DNA of 17,120 nt from Patescibacteria group bacterium (GCA_028703545.1 JAQVMR010000016.1:1-17120), one strand, 5' to 3'; positions 1-6,436 are shown, counted from the stretch's first letter. The notes: a model not told the origin generated them from the sequence alone. Numbers and translations: made by a program.

Positions 1-109
1 ACTCCTCTATTCCAATTCCCAACTTTCTTGCGGTATAAAAATGTCCAATCTCATGAACAAAAACTATGATACCTAAAATTATAAAAAATATTATTATTGT
101 TAAAAACAT
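1..109 (-). CDS. rseP: RseP-like site-2 zinc metalloprotease, N-terminal fragment (runs off the window)
   Basis: Reading leftward from the ATG at 109, 36 codons are visible before the window ends. They encode a hydrophobic first membrane segment (residues 2-18) followed directly by HEIGH at residues 19-23, the HExxH zinc-binding and catalytic motif of M50 intramembrane proteases, and then by an F-Y-T-A-R-K-L-G stretch typical of RseP/RIP family N-termini. These enzymes cleave membrane-bound substrates such as anti-sigma factors or leftover signal peptides within the membrane. The gene follows frr by about 70 bp, and rseP lies a few genes after frr in many bacteria, which agrees with the call. 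Only the first tenth or so of the protein is visible, so PDZ domains and the second motif cannot be checked. Confidence 0.85.
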   Translation of the reverse strand, partial: MFLTIIIFFIILGIIVFVHEIGHFYTARKLGIGIEE

Positions 110-179
110 ATTATTGAGTTAAAAATTAAAAATACTAAGTTACACAAATTTAAATTTTAGACCCCGAAAACTCTATAGT

Positions 180-734
180 TTATATTTTCATTGTATCTTC
201 TTCTTTTGCTTTTGAAATATTGTCGATTTCAGTTGATTTATCCTTGGTAACTTTATCTAATTCCTCGATAAAGGAAAATTTCTCATCTTGCGAAATTTCT
301 TTGTCTTTTTCTTGTCTTTCTATTTCTTTTTTTATTTTTTCTCTTATTTGTCTAATTATGACTTTTGCGTCTTCTTTTTTTTCGTTTAAAATTTTTATTG
401 TCTGTTTTCTTTTCTCCTCAGTTAAAGCTGGAATCTTTGCTCTTACAATATTTCCAGCAACAGAAACACTTAAATCTAAATTTGCGGATGATAATGCTTT
501 TTCAACTTCTTTTATAACTGTTTTATCCCAGGGCTCAACTTGCAATAATGATGACTCTGGTATTGAAATTGAAGCGACTTGCTTAAGTGGAGTTTTAACC
601 CCATAGCATTCTACAAAAATATCTTCTATCATTGAGGGATGTGCCCTCCCGGCTTTTAATTTTTCAATGTCTTCCTGAAAATGTTTTACCACTTTATTAA
701 AATCCTCATTAAAAGACTCTATAAATTGTGACAT
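180..734 (-). CDS. frr: Ribosome recycling factor
   Basis: The product is 184 aa, the usual RRF length (about 185). With EF-G it splits the post-termination ribosome into subunits. The N-terminal helix ends in a K-A-G-R-A-H-P block (residues 27-33), the central domain has P-L-K-Q-V-A-S-I-S-I-P and V-E-P-W-D, and then comes R-A-K-I-P-A-L-T-E-E-K-R, followed by the long charged helix that closes the three-helix bundle. All of these are RRF landmarks. It starts 24 nt after the lipoprotein gene and is probably co-transcribed with it. No terminator is evident between frr and rseP. In most bacteria frr directly follows pyrH; here 6.7 kb of other genes and RNAs lie between them. Confidence 0.97.
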   Translation of the reverse strand: MSQFIESFNEDFNKVVKHFQEDIEKLKAGRAHPSMIEDIFVECYGVKTPLKQVASISIPESSLLQVEPWDKTVIKEVEKALSSANLDLSVSVAGNIVRAKIPALTEEKRKQTIKILNEKKEDAKVIIRQIREKIKKEIERQEKDKEISQDEKFSFIEELDKVTKDKSTEIDNISKAKEEDTMKI

Positions 735-758
735 AAATGTGTTTAATTAATTATTATA

Positions 759-1835
759 TTATTTATTTATTAATTTAACAGCCATAAAGATACTATTTTG
801 ATTTGCTCGGTCTACCATCATATCAATAGGTACTTGTTTTGTTGGGAGTGTTTTTGTAACCCAGGTATTTCCTCCATCTAAAGTTTTATAAAATTTATTA
901 GGAATTGTGTAATAAATTTCATTTGAATTTTTGGGGTTAGAAGCAATAGAATAAATATTTACTGAACTGGGTTTTGTAAGAAGCTTTAATACATTCCAAG
1001 TAGCGCCGCCATCTTTTGAATAAAAAATTCCATATTTATTAGCATAAAAAAATGCATCATCCTTAGATAAATCAAATTCAAAATCTCTATAGTTATTTAT
1101 ACTGGATACGGTCTTTTTATCTCCAAGGTCTATTCTGTCTGTAATATTAACCCAATCTATGCCCCCATTTTCTGTTTTAAAGATTCCATTTTTTTCTGTG
1201 CAAACATAAATTTTATTCGGATTATTTGAGTTCATTGCTGTCTTTACAATAATTTGCTTGTCAAAACTTTTTAACATTTTCCACGAAACACCGAAATCAT
1301 CACTTTTATAAAATCTTCCATCGGCCGTTGCAAAATATACTTTATTATTACTAACATAATCAATTAAAATAGATTTTATATTCTTATTGTTTCCATCAAT
1401 ATAAATTTGTCTCCAATTCCTTCCACAATCTTCTGTCTTGTAAATTTTATTTGAAACGGCCCCATACATTGTGCATCTATATTTACTATCAATTTCAATA
1501 TCATATACAACTCCTTTTTGAAAAAGTGTTTTTTGCCAACCCAAACCTCCATCAAAAGAATATAATAAGCCATCCTGTAATGTCCCTAAATAAATTGCCT
1601 TTGGATCATTTGGATCTTGTTTTATAAATGTAGACTGAGCTGTCTTAAAAAATAATCTATTTGGACCGACTCTCAAATATTCAACTTTTTGCACCCATGT
1701 TTCTCCCCTATCATAACTTATAAAAAATCCGGAATCCTCAATTTTTTTACTTCCAATATTTCCTAAATTTAACGAACATCCTGATAAAACAAAACACAAT
1801 AAAATAACTAATAAAATTCTTATTTTTGTGTTCAT
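759..1835 (-). CDS. Exported lipoprotein with seven Asp-box (BNR/Ycf48-like) repeats, probable beta-propeller
   Basis: The 358-aa product begins with a lipoprotein signal: charged N-terminus, hydrophobic stretch, and lipobox L-S-G-C at residues 17-20, so Cys20 should be lipidated and the protein membrane-anchored outside the cell. The rest contains seven copies of the Asp-box pattern S/T-x-D-x-G-x-x-W: SYDRGETW, SFDGGLGW, TEDCGRNW, SDDFGVSW, TENGGIDW, SKDGGATW and TLDGGNTW. Repeats of this kind build six- to eight-bladed propellers in sialidases, sortilin (VPS10) and the photosystem II assembly factor Ycf48. No sialidase catalytic set is evident, so a binding or assembly role outside the membrane is more likely than hydrolysis. 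It lies between holB and frr, starting just after the holB terminator. The substrate is unknown. Confidence 0.8.
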   Translation of the reverse strand: MNTKIRILLVILLCFVLSGCSLNLGNIGSKKIEDSGFFISYDRGETWVQKVEYLRVGPNRLFFKTAQSTFIKQDPNDPKAIYLGTLQDGLLYSFDGGLGWQKTLFQKGVVYDIEIDSKYRCTMYGAVSNKIYKTEDCGRNWRQIYIDGNNKNIKSILIDYVSNNKVYFATADGRFYKSDDFGVSWKMLKSFDKQIIVKTAMNSNNPNKIYVCTEKNGIFKTENGGIDWVNITDRIDLGDKKTVSSINNYRDFEFDLSKDDAFFYANKYGIFYSKDGGATWNVLKLLTKPSSVNIYSIASNPKNSNEIYYTIPNKFYKTLDGGNTWVTKTLPTKQVPIDMMVDRANQNSIFMAVKLINK

Positions 1836-1849
1836 AAATTTAAATACTG

Positions 1850-1900
1850 AGTTAAAAACCAGACACTATAAAATTTTATTTTTTAACTTTATGGTCTGGT
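1850..1900 (-). terminator. Intrinsic terminator after holB
   Basis: ACCAGAC (1858-1864) pairs with GTCTGGT (1894-1900), 7 bp, with further A/T pairs possible inside. On the minus strand the stem is followed by a run of T residues (1853-1857). It lies just after the holB stop and before the lipoprotein start, so the lipoprotein probably has its own promoter, which I could not place. Confidence 0.6.
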
Positions 1901-1914
1901 GCTTTATAACTATT

Positions 1915-2919
1915 TTATATTAATAATAAATTCTCAAAAATTAATCTTGGATTTACGTTTTCAAAAATTATATTTCTTGAATTATTTGCAAAATTATAAA
2001 ATTCCAATAATTTTTCTACTTTATACTTTTCTGAAACAACTTTTATGCCTTCTTGTAAAAATGGATGTATTAATTCAGGGTGCTTATCTGTTTTAAAAAT
2101 ACAAAGATCTCTTGCGATTCTCATAAAATCAATAAGGGTTTTTGAAAGTACACTATACGAATCTTGAGTTCTCGATTTGTCTACAATATTTTCAATCCAT
2201 TTAAATTTTTCATTTATTGAGGATTGCATTATTTCAATTATTTCCCTCAAATCCTGCTTTCTTTTTTCCCATTCTTTTGGATTTTTTAAATATGCCATCG
2301 CTACCCCAGGTGCTCCGCCTGAAAATCTTGATAACTCCTGTGCTAAATTCTTATCAGCGCCACCATCAACTAAATAATCATAAATTTCTTTTTGTTTTAC
2401 ACCTCCAAAAATAATATTCTGTGAACGGGATTTTATTGTTGGTAAAATTTTATCAGTATCACGGGCTATCAAAATTATAAATGAATTTTTGGGCGGTTCT
2501 TCGATAATTTTTAAAAGTGCATTGGATGATTCGGGATTTAATCTATCTGTATCATTTATAATTCCTATTTTAAATTCGGATCGCATTGGAGTTAAAGAAA
2601 ATTTATCTCTAAAATCCCGAATTTGTTCAATGGAAATATTTTTCTTTCCCTCTTCCAGTGAAACAGAAATTAAATCTGGATGAGTTAAATTTTTTATTTC
2701 CAAACAATCATTACATTTATTACAGGGAATATTTTCTTCGCTACTACAAAATATAGAACTTACAAAATATCTTGCAACTGTTTTTTTACCAACATCTTCT
2801 GCTCCTGAAAAAAGATAAGTATTTAAAAAATTCTTTTTTTTTACAATTTTTTGTAAATATTGAACTATATTCACATGTCCTAATATATTCCAGTTATACA
2901 AAAATTTATCTTCTTTCAT
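1915..2919 (-). CDS. holB: DNA polymerase III clamp-loader subunit delta prime (HolB-like AAA+)
   Basis: The 334-aa product is the usual size for delta prime. It carries a modified Walker A (G-A-E-D-V-G-K-K-T, residues 39-47), then a zinc module with Cys58, Cys66, Cys69 and Cys72, then the clamp-loader signature S-N-A-L-L-K-I-I-E-E-P-P and a sensor-like S-R-S in place of the SRC motif. This gene family helps load the sliding clamp onto primed DNA. Delta prime usually does not hydrolyse ATP; DnaX subunits do, which fits the imperfect P-loop. In many Gram-positives holB neighbours a PSP1-domain gene (yaaT/ricT). Here a PSP1 gene lies in the same strand block but 3.8 kb away. Upstream lie two palindromic repeats and the divergent promoter of the large RNA. 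Confidence 0.88.
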   Translation of the reverse strand: MKEDKFLYNWNILGHVNIVQYLQKIVKKKNFLNTYLFSGAEDVGKKTVARYFVSSIFCSSEENIPCNKCNDCLEIKNLTHPDLISVSLEEGKKNISIEQIRDFRDKFSLTPMRSEFKIGIINDTDRLNPESSNALLKIIEEPPKNSFIILIARDTDKILPTIKSRSQNIIFGGVKQKEIYDYLVDGGADKNLAQELSRFSGGAPGVAMAYLKNPKEWEKRKQDLREIIEIMQSSINEKFKWIENIVDKSRTQDSYSVLSKTLIDFMRIARDLCIFKTDKHPELIHPFLQEGIKVVSEKYKVEKLLEFYNFANNSRNIIFENVNPRLIFENLLLI

Positions 2920-2985
2920 GTTTTGGAAGTTTTAGATTTATATATGTTAAGAATATCAAATTTTGAGGCTTTATTCAATGTAAAT

Positions 2986-3016
2986 TAACCTTCGAGGTTG
3001 CCAACCTTCGAGGTTG
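2986..3016. repeat. Two tandem copies of a 16-bp-period palindromic element
   Basis: Two 15-mers, 2986-3000 and 3002-3016, share AACCTTCGAGGTTG and are separated by one base, giving a 16-bp period. Each can fold as CAACCT-TCG-AGGTTG (first copy with T in place of C). The same unit, with the same period, occurs three times inside prmC at 11989-12035. These copies sit between the holB start and the promoter of the large RNA. Confidence 0.85.
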
Positions 3017-3036
3017 TAGTTATCCACAATCCACTA

Positions 3037-3064
3037 TTGACAAATTCCGTAGATATGATATGTT
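3037..3064 (+). promoter_or_regulatory. Sigma70-type promoter of the large non-coding RNA
   Basis: TTGACA (3037-3042), a 16-bp spacer, then TATGTT (3059-3064). The predicted start is near 3071, reading away from holB into the structured RNA. The -35 box is perfect and the -10 box matches at four of six positions. Confidence 0.6.
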
Positions 3065-3070
3065 AATTCG

Positions 3071-3840
3071 TTAACCGAAAATGTAATTTGACAATTGAGA
3101 GACGGATAAAGGCAGAATTATGCAGAAGATATGCAAGATAAATATTCAAAGTAAATGGCTAAAAACTTCAAAGAAACAGCTTAAAATAATGAGATTCATC
3201 TTCTTCTACATAATTTTGCCCTTATAGTGCGGTAAAATCTAGCACATAGTAAGTGCCGTTTAACCGCAATAACTACCCAAAAAATTATTATTACCTCAAT
3301 CGTAAGAGGTGGGAGGTTCCATTGGACTAGTTAAATCTTAAATGAGGTACAGCGTCGTCTGCCAACGCTTTATAAAATAGGCAAAGCGGGACCAACGGTC
3401 GGATAAACCCAGCACAGCACACCAAAGAAGTGAAGCACTGGTTTAAAACCGACCTAGGCCACAAAGCCACTCCCGCCCACGAAAAAAAGCTCCCCACCCA
3501 GACAAGGAGCCCGCCTGAAAAATCAGGTGTAAAAAGTACTGGAAATAGTCTCGCCCCCCTAGCAGGAATTCTTCCGCGGAGATGACCTGCACTAAAATCC
3601 AGGGATTGAGACACCGTTGGTAGAGGTGCTCTTTTTAGCGAAAAGCTGAAAACTGCCTGGTATAGCATTATGGAGATTAATCTCCGGCTTACTACATAGT
3701 TAAATCGAGCCACTCTCCCACGGTTAACAATATATCCGACGTCTCCTCGCCTTCAATCAAAGAGTGAGAGATTACAAATAGCTCATTGGAGGCGCCGGAT
3801 TATTTCAAACCAACCTAATCCAAGGCTGGTTTTCTTTTTT
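3071..3840 (+). ncRNA. Large structured non-coding RNA, about 770 nt, family not recognised
   Basis: No convincing protein gene exists here on either strand, yet 3300-3840 is far richer in G+C than its surroundings (32 of 60 bases at 3421-3480, counted by hand). Helices visible in the + strand: (a) 20 bp with one mismatch, one bulge and one G-U, 3109-3129 with 3202-3223; (b) 3229-3236 with 3259-3267, enclosing 3242-3245 with 3253-3256; (c) long-range GTGGGAG 3309-3315 with CTCCCAC 3715-3721; (d) 3397-3402 with 3449-3454, enclosing 3405-3409 with 3440-3444; (e) 3562-3566 with 3586-3590; (f) 3599-3603 with 3656-3660; (g) GGAGA-TTAA-TCTCC at 3672-3685; (h) 3734-3746 with 3788-3800. A promoter precedes it and a terminator closes it, both on +. 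It may be processed into two RNAs near 3290. RNase P RNA, tmRNA and SRP RNA hallmarks were sought and not found. Confidence 0.65.
3809..3840 (+). terminator. Intrinsic terminator of the large RNA
   Basis: ACCAACC (3809-3815) pairs with GGCTGGT (3824-3830) with one A-C mismatch, followed by TTTTCTTTTTT. The T-run lies only on the + side, which fixes the direction of the large RNA. Confidence 0.75.
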
Positions 3841-3851
3841 ATCTACAACTA

Positions 3852-3880
3852 TTGACAAAATTAAGATAAAAGTTTAATAT
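3852..3880 (+). promoter_or_regulatory. Consensus-like sigma70 promoter of the small non-coding RNA
   Basis: TTGACA (3852-3857), exactly 17 bp, TAATAT (3875-3880). The predicted start is near 3887. This is one of the best promoter matches in the window and no protein-coding gene follows it. Confidence 0.8.
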
Positions 3881-3887
3881 CTACTTA

Positions 3888-4044
3888 AGGACTGTGCCCA
3901 TGATCCCAGGGCAATTTAGGGATAAATGGATATTATGGCGTATAATCCGTTATAGGCCGTAGTGTCTGGAGCGAAGGCTCAAACGAGGTAAAGAGAAGAT
4001 AGCATACTTGGTAGTAAATACTATTTTCTCTCTCCTCTTTTTTT
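3888..4044 (+). ncRNA. Small non-coding RNA, about 157 nt, with a 5' H-type pseudoknot
   Basis: It starts just after a consensus promoter. Near the 5' end two interleaved stems form a compact pseudoknot: TGCCC 3895-3899 with GGGCA 3909-3913, and ATCCC 3903-3907 with GGGAT 3919-3923. The linkers are 3 nt (3900-3902), 1 nt (3908) and 5 nt (3914-3918). A 13-bp hairpin with one G-G mismatch follows (3932-3963, loop TCCG), then GAGC-GAAG-GCTC (3969-3980), then the terminator stem. No open reading frame of note is present. The next gene, rnhA, is convergent, so this is not a riboswitch leader for a visible gene. I do not recognise the family; 6S RNA and SRP RNA do not fit what I see. Confidence 0.75.
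3985..4044 (+). terminator. Intrinsic terminator of the small RNA
   Basis: GAGG (3985-3988) pairs with CCTC (4034-4037), and 3992-4002 pairs with 4021-4031 (11 bp with one G-T). Seven T residues follow at 4038-4044. It is long for a terminator and may also be part of the functional fold of the RNA. Confidence 0.8.
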
Positions 4045-4049
4045 ATTCA

Positions 4050-4071
4050 CAAAAAATCAGCAAATCGCTGA
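4050..4071 (-). terminator. Intrinsic terminator of the recJ-rnhA operon
   Basis: TCAGC (4057-4061) and GCTGA (4067-4071) form a stem with a 5-nt loop, followed on the minus strand by six T residues (4056-4051). It faces the terminator of the small RNA, so the two transcripts converge and stop within a few bases of each other. Confidence 0.75.
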
Positions 4072-4082
4072 CCATAAAATAT

Positions 4083-4117
4083 CCAAAAACTAATTGCTAA
4101 AAACTAATTGCTATCTA
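4083..4117. repeat. Degenerate heptamer array overlapping the rnhA stop codon
   Basis: In phase: CCAAAAA, CTAATTG, CTAAAAA, CTAATTG, CTATCTA. A 13-bp stretch is repeated exactly 14 bp apart. The rnhA stop codon (4104-4106) and its last codons lie inside the array. Similar heptamer arrays occur at 6437-6464, 9010-9066 and 9827-9861. Confidence 0.7.
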
Positions 4118-4496
4118 ATGCCTGATTTACTAATTTATCAGCCAGAGAATTCTGTTCACGAGGCACATGAGTAAATGTGATCCTTTTAAATTCTTGCTTC
4201 ATATTCCAAATTTTAACAAAAAAAACCGCCAAATCTTTATCTTTCACCTTAAACTCTCTATTAACTTGCTTTACAACTAATTCACTATCTAAAAAACACT
4301 CTAATTCTTTTATTTCTAATTCTTTTGCAATTTCTAAACCTTTTATAATTGCTCGATATTCTGCTTGATTATTTGTACAATGACCAATGGTTTTTGAAAA
4401 TGTTTTAATTATTTTTTCATTTTGTATTAAAACTCCGCCAATAGCGCCTGGCCCTGGATTACCACGAGAACCACCATCTGTAAATAATTTATACAT
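4104..4496 (-). CDS. rnhA: Ribonuclease HI
   Basis: The 130-aa product is a compact RNase H fold that cuts the RNA strand of RNA-DNA hybrids (primers, R-loops). The four acidic metal ligands are visible: Asp7 in T-D-G-G-S-R-G-N-P-G, Glu46 in N-N-Q-A-E-Y, Asp70 in L-D-S-E-L and Asp120 in S-L-A-D-K. The N-terminal G-N-P-G-P-G loop and the small size resemble the short RNase HI forms of Gram-positives and archaea rather than the 155-aa E. coli enzyme. Its ATG overlaps the end of recJ by 8 nt, so the two are translationally coupled, which makes sense for two nucleases of replication and repair. The last codons and the TAG stop fall inside a heptamer array. Confidence 0.95.
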   Translation of the reverse strand: MYKLFTDGGSRGNPGPGAIGGVLIQNEKIIKTFSKTIGHCTNNQAEYRAIIKGLEIAKELEIKELECFLDSELVVKQVNREFKVKDKDLAVFFVKIWNMKQEFKRITFTHVPREQNSLADKLVNQALDSN

Positions 4497-6207
4497 TTTC
4501 TTTTAAATTAATATCACTTATATAAATTTCTATATTTCTATTTCCATTCCACTCATTTATACCAATATTTACTACTAAATCTATTTTATCTCCAATTTTC
4601 AAATTTGAAAATTTATTCGCGAATCCAAATCCAACCGCTCTTTTTATTATTCCATCCTGTTCTAGTGTAATTCTTAAATGTGATTTATCAGAACCCATTG
4701 TTGATATTTCTTTTACAATACAATTTTTTAATAAAAATTTTGGCTCTGGGTTTTCCATCCCAAATGGTTCAAATTTTTCTAAATAATCGCATAAATTCCA
4801 GTCAATATTAGCTAAATTAATTTCTGCTTCAATTTTTAAAGATGAGCTCAATTCAAGTCCTAGTAGTTTTTTTTCTAATTCATCTTTTATCACATTTTGA
4901 ACATATTCTAAATTTTCATCTGGGAGAGAAAATCCTGCTGCTGATTTATGTCCACCAAATCTAATTAATTTATCACTAAATTTTAAAATTACTTCCATTA
5001 TATCAATTTCATCAATTGAACGACAAGAACAAACCCAGTGTTTATTATCGTGTCCTAAAACAAAACTTGGCCTGTAATATTCCTGAGATAATTTTCCAGC
5101 AACGAGTCCTATAATTCCCAAATTCCATCTTTCATTTTTAACAAAAATAAACTTTGTATTTTCATCAACGCAATCAATCTGACTCTTTGCTTCCAGCACA
5201 ATTTTATTTGTTAAATCCTGTCTTTTTGAATTACTTATATTTAATTCTCTTGCAATTTTTATTGCTGTTTCTAAATTATTTGTTTTGAGTAATTCAAATG
5301 CGTTATTTGCATGATCCATACGACCCGCAGAATTAAGCCTTGGACCAATTTGAAAACCAATTGTCATGCTATTTATTTTTTCTACATTCGTTCCTGCAAT
5401 TTCATAAAGTTGCTGTAATCCCAATCTCTGAGTTTTTCGTAAAACTATAAGTCCATATTTTACTAAGGTTCTATTTTCTCCTATCAAAGGCACCATGTCT
5501 GTAACGCTTCCTATCGCAACTAAATCAAGTAACCATTTTAAACTTTTTTCTTTTTCTTGCTTATCTTTAGCAAATAAATCACTTTTTATAATTCCACTTG
5601 CTAATTTGTATGTAACGCCCACTCCTGCTAAATTTTTTGTTTTATAATTTTCTCGCTTAAGTCCAGGGTGAATTATAGCAAATGCATTTGGTAATTTTTC
5701 TGGTTCTTTGTGATGATCTGTTATAATCACATCAACCCCAGATTTATTAAAAATTTCTACTTCATCAAAATTACTTATTCCACAATCACAAGTAACAACT
5801 AAATTAAACTTCCTAGAAATTATTTCTTTTACAGCACCTTCGTTTAATCCATAACCCTCTGTTTCTCTTTGTGGGATATAAACTTCTGGATGAAGTCCAA
5901 TTTGAGTAAAAATATCATATAAAAGTGCAGAGCTTGTCACACCGTCAGCATCATAATCTCCATAAATTAGGACTTCTTCATTTTTTTCTACTGCTTCAAA
6001 TATTCTTTTAACAGCGCGCTCCATATCAATTAAAACATATGGATCACAAATATCAGAAATAAAATCAGCGTTGAAAAATTCGTCAATTTGTTCTTGAGTT
6101 TTAATTCCCCTATTGTGAAGTAATTGCAAAACTACCGGACTTAGATCCGGAAATTCTTTTATGAAATTATCAGGAATACTATCTGCTAATTTCCACTTTT
6201 TTGACAT
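4489..6207 (-). CDS. recJ: Single-stranded-DNA 5'-3' exonuclease RecJ
   Basis: The product from the ATG at 6207 is 572 aa, normal for RecJ. It degrades single-stranded DNA 5' to 3' in recombination and mismatch/base-excision repair. Visible motifs: DHH-family motif I G-D-Y-D-A-D-G (83-89), C-D-C-G-I-S (140-145), the signature D-H-H (164-166), then the G-R-M-D-H region, the DHHA1 motif G-G-H-K-S-A-A-G-F, and a C-terminal OB-like part. An upstream in-frame GTG at 6228 would add seven residues, but the predicted transcription start is also near 6228, so ATG 6207 with a leader of about 21 nt is preferred. No good Shine-Dalgarno is seen. It overlaps rnhA by 8 nt downstream. Confidence 0.95.
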   Translation of the reverse strand: MSKKWKLADSIPDNFIKEFPDLSPVVLQLLHNRGIKTQEQIDEFFNADFISDICDPYVLIDMERAVKRIFEAVEKNEEVLIYGDYDADGVTSSALLYDIFTQIGLHPEVYIPQRETEGYGLNEGAVKEIISRKFNLVVTCDCGISNFDEVEIFNKSGVDVIITDHHKEPEKLPNAFAIIHPGLKRENYKTKNLAGVGVTYKLASGIIKSDLFAKDKQEKEKSLKWLLDLVAIGSVTDMVPLIGENRTLVKYGLIVLRKTQRLGLQQLYEIAGTNVEKINSMTIGFQIGPRLNSAGRMDHANNAFELLKTNNLETAIKIARELNISNSKRQDLTNKIVLEAKSQIDCVDENTKFIFVKNERWNLGIIGLVAGKLSQEYYRPSFVLGHDNKHWVCSCRSIDEIDIMEVILKFSDKLIRFGGHKSAAGFSLPDENLEYVQNVIKDELEKKLLGLELSSSLKIEAEINLANIDWNLCDYLEKFEPFGMENPEPKFLLKNCIVKEISTMGSDKSHLRITLEQDGIIKRAVGFGFANKFSNLKIGDKIDLVVNIGINEWNGNRNIEIYISDINLKENV

Positions 6208-6234
6208 ATATTTTCTTTTTATATTCACATAGAG

Positions 6235-6263
6235 ATTATAAAGGAAATATGAAAAATAAGCAA
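6235..6263 (-). promoter_or_regulatory. Promoter of recJ-rnhA
   Basis: On the minus strand: TTGCTT (6263-6258), 17 bp, TATAAT (6240-6235). The predicted start is near 6228. The -10 box is perfect. Together with the two terminators upstream it makes recJ-rnhA a separate transcript. Confidence 0.65.
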
Positions 6264-6330
6264 AAGCATTAAATAAATATATATTTTTAAAATATTGACA
6301 AAAATTTCTATATATAAAAATATATCACAA

Positions 6331-6357
6331 TAAAAAACTCTCTTCGGAGAGTTTTTT
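6331..6357 (-). terminator. Bidirectional-looking intrinsic terminator with TTCG/CGAA loop
   Basis: ACTCTC (6337-6342), TTCG, GAGAGT (6347-6352), with A-run and T-run on the two sides, so it could work in either direction. It lies between the ferredoxin gene and recJ. With the next stem upstream it forms a double stop for the rpsB-side transcript. Confidence 0.65.
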
Positions 6358-6397
6358 CTTTTAACTTTCACATACAGATTAAAGGAAATGGAGAAAA

Positions 6398-6426
6398 ACA
6401 CAAAAAGTGAGCTGAAACCCACTTTT
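6398..6426 (-). terminator. Terminator after the ferredoxin gene
   Basis: On the minus strand a 9-bp stem (6426-6418 with 6411-6403, one G-T pair) with a 6-nt loop, its 3' arm ending in TTTT and followed by one more T. It is about 30 nt after the ferredoxin stop codon. Confidence 0.55.
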
Positions 6427-6436
6427 ATAATTTCTT

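Noticed and set aside
3322..3552. Group I intron: GGACTA (3325-3330) and TAGTCT (3546-3551) could form a P7-like pair.
   Set aside because: No P3-P6 core motifs were found and no exons to join are present on either side; the region has its own promoter and terminator.
3226..3699. RNase P RNA. GTGCGGTAAA...GCAC (3228-3245) resembles the conserved GGUAA region and CCGGCTTAC (3684-3692) resembles the 3' conserved region, in the right order.
   Set aside because: The 5' GAGGAAAGUCC block and the ACAGAA before CCGGCUU are missing, no helix P4 partner for CCGGCTT was found, and the spacing is over twice that of E. coli. A covariance-model search would settle it.
3327..3713. 128-codon open frame on the minus strand.
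   Set aside because: It lies antisense to the structured RNA, has a composition unlike other proteins here and no ribosome-binding site; the open frame follows from the G+C-rich RNA sequence.
3071..3721. tmRNA, because of the tag-like nine-codon frame and a possible acceptor-like pairing GTGGGAG/CTCCCAC.
   Set aside because: No T-arm with TTCRANY next to the acceptor, no 5' UUCGAC region, the frame lies outside the acceptor-like pairing, and the tag does not end in a typical hydrophobic-Ala-Ala.
3888..4044. 6S RNA, SRP RNA or a purine riboswitch (TATAATCC string at 3941-3948).
   Set aside because: The 5' and 3' ends do not pair into a 6S-like rod, the SRP GGAAG/AGCAG apical motif is missing, and the riboswitch junction partner sequences are absent, as is a downstream gene.
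6295..6352. Tiny + strand transcript from TTGACA at 6295 to the terminator at 6337-6352.
   Set aside because: No acceptable -10 box at 16-18 bp, and the product would be only about 25 nt.
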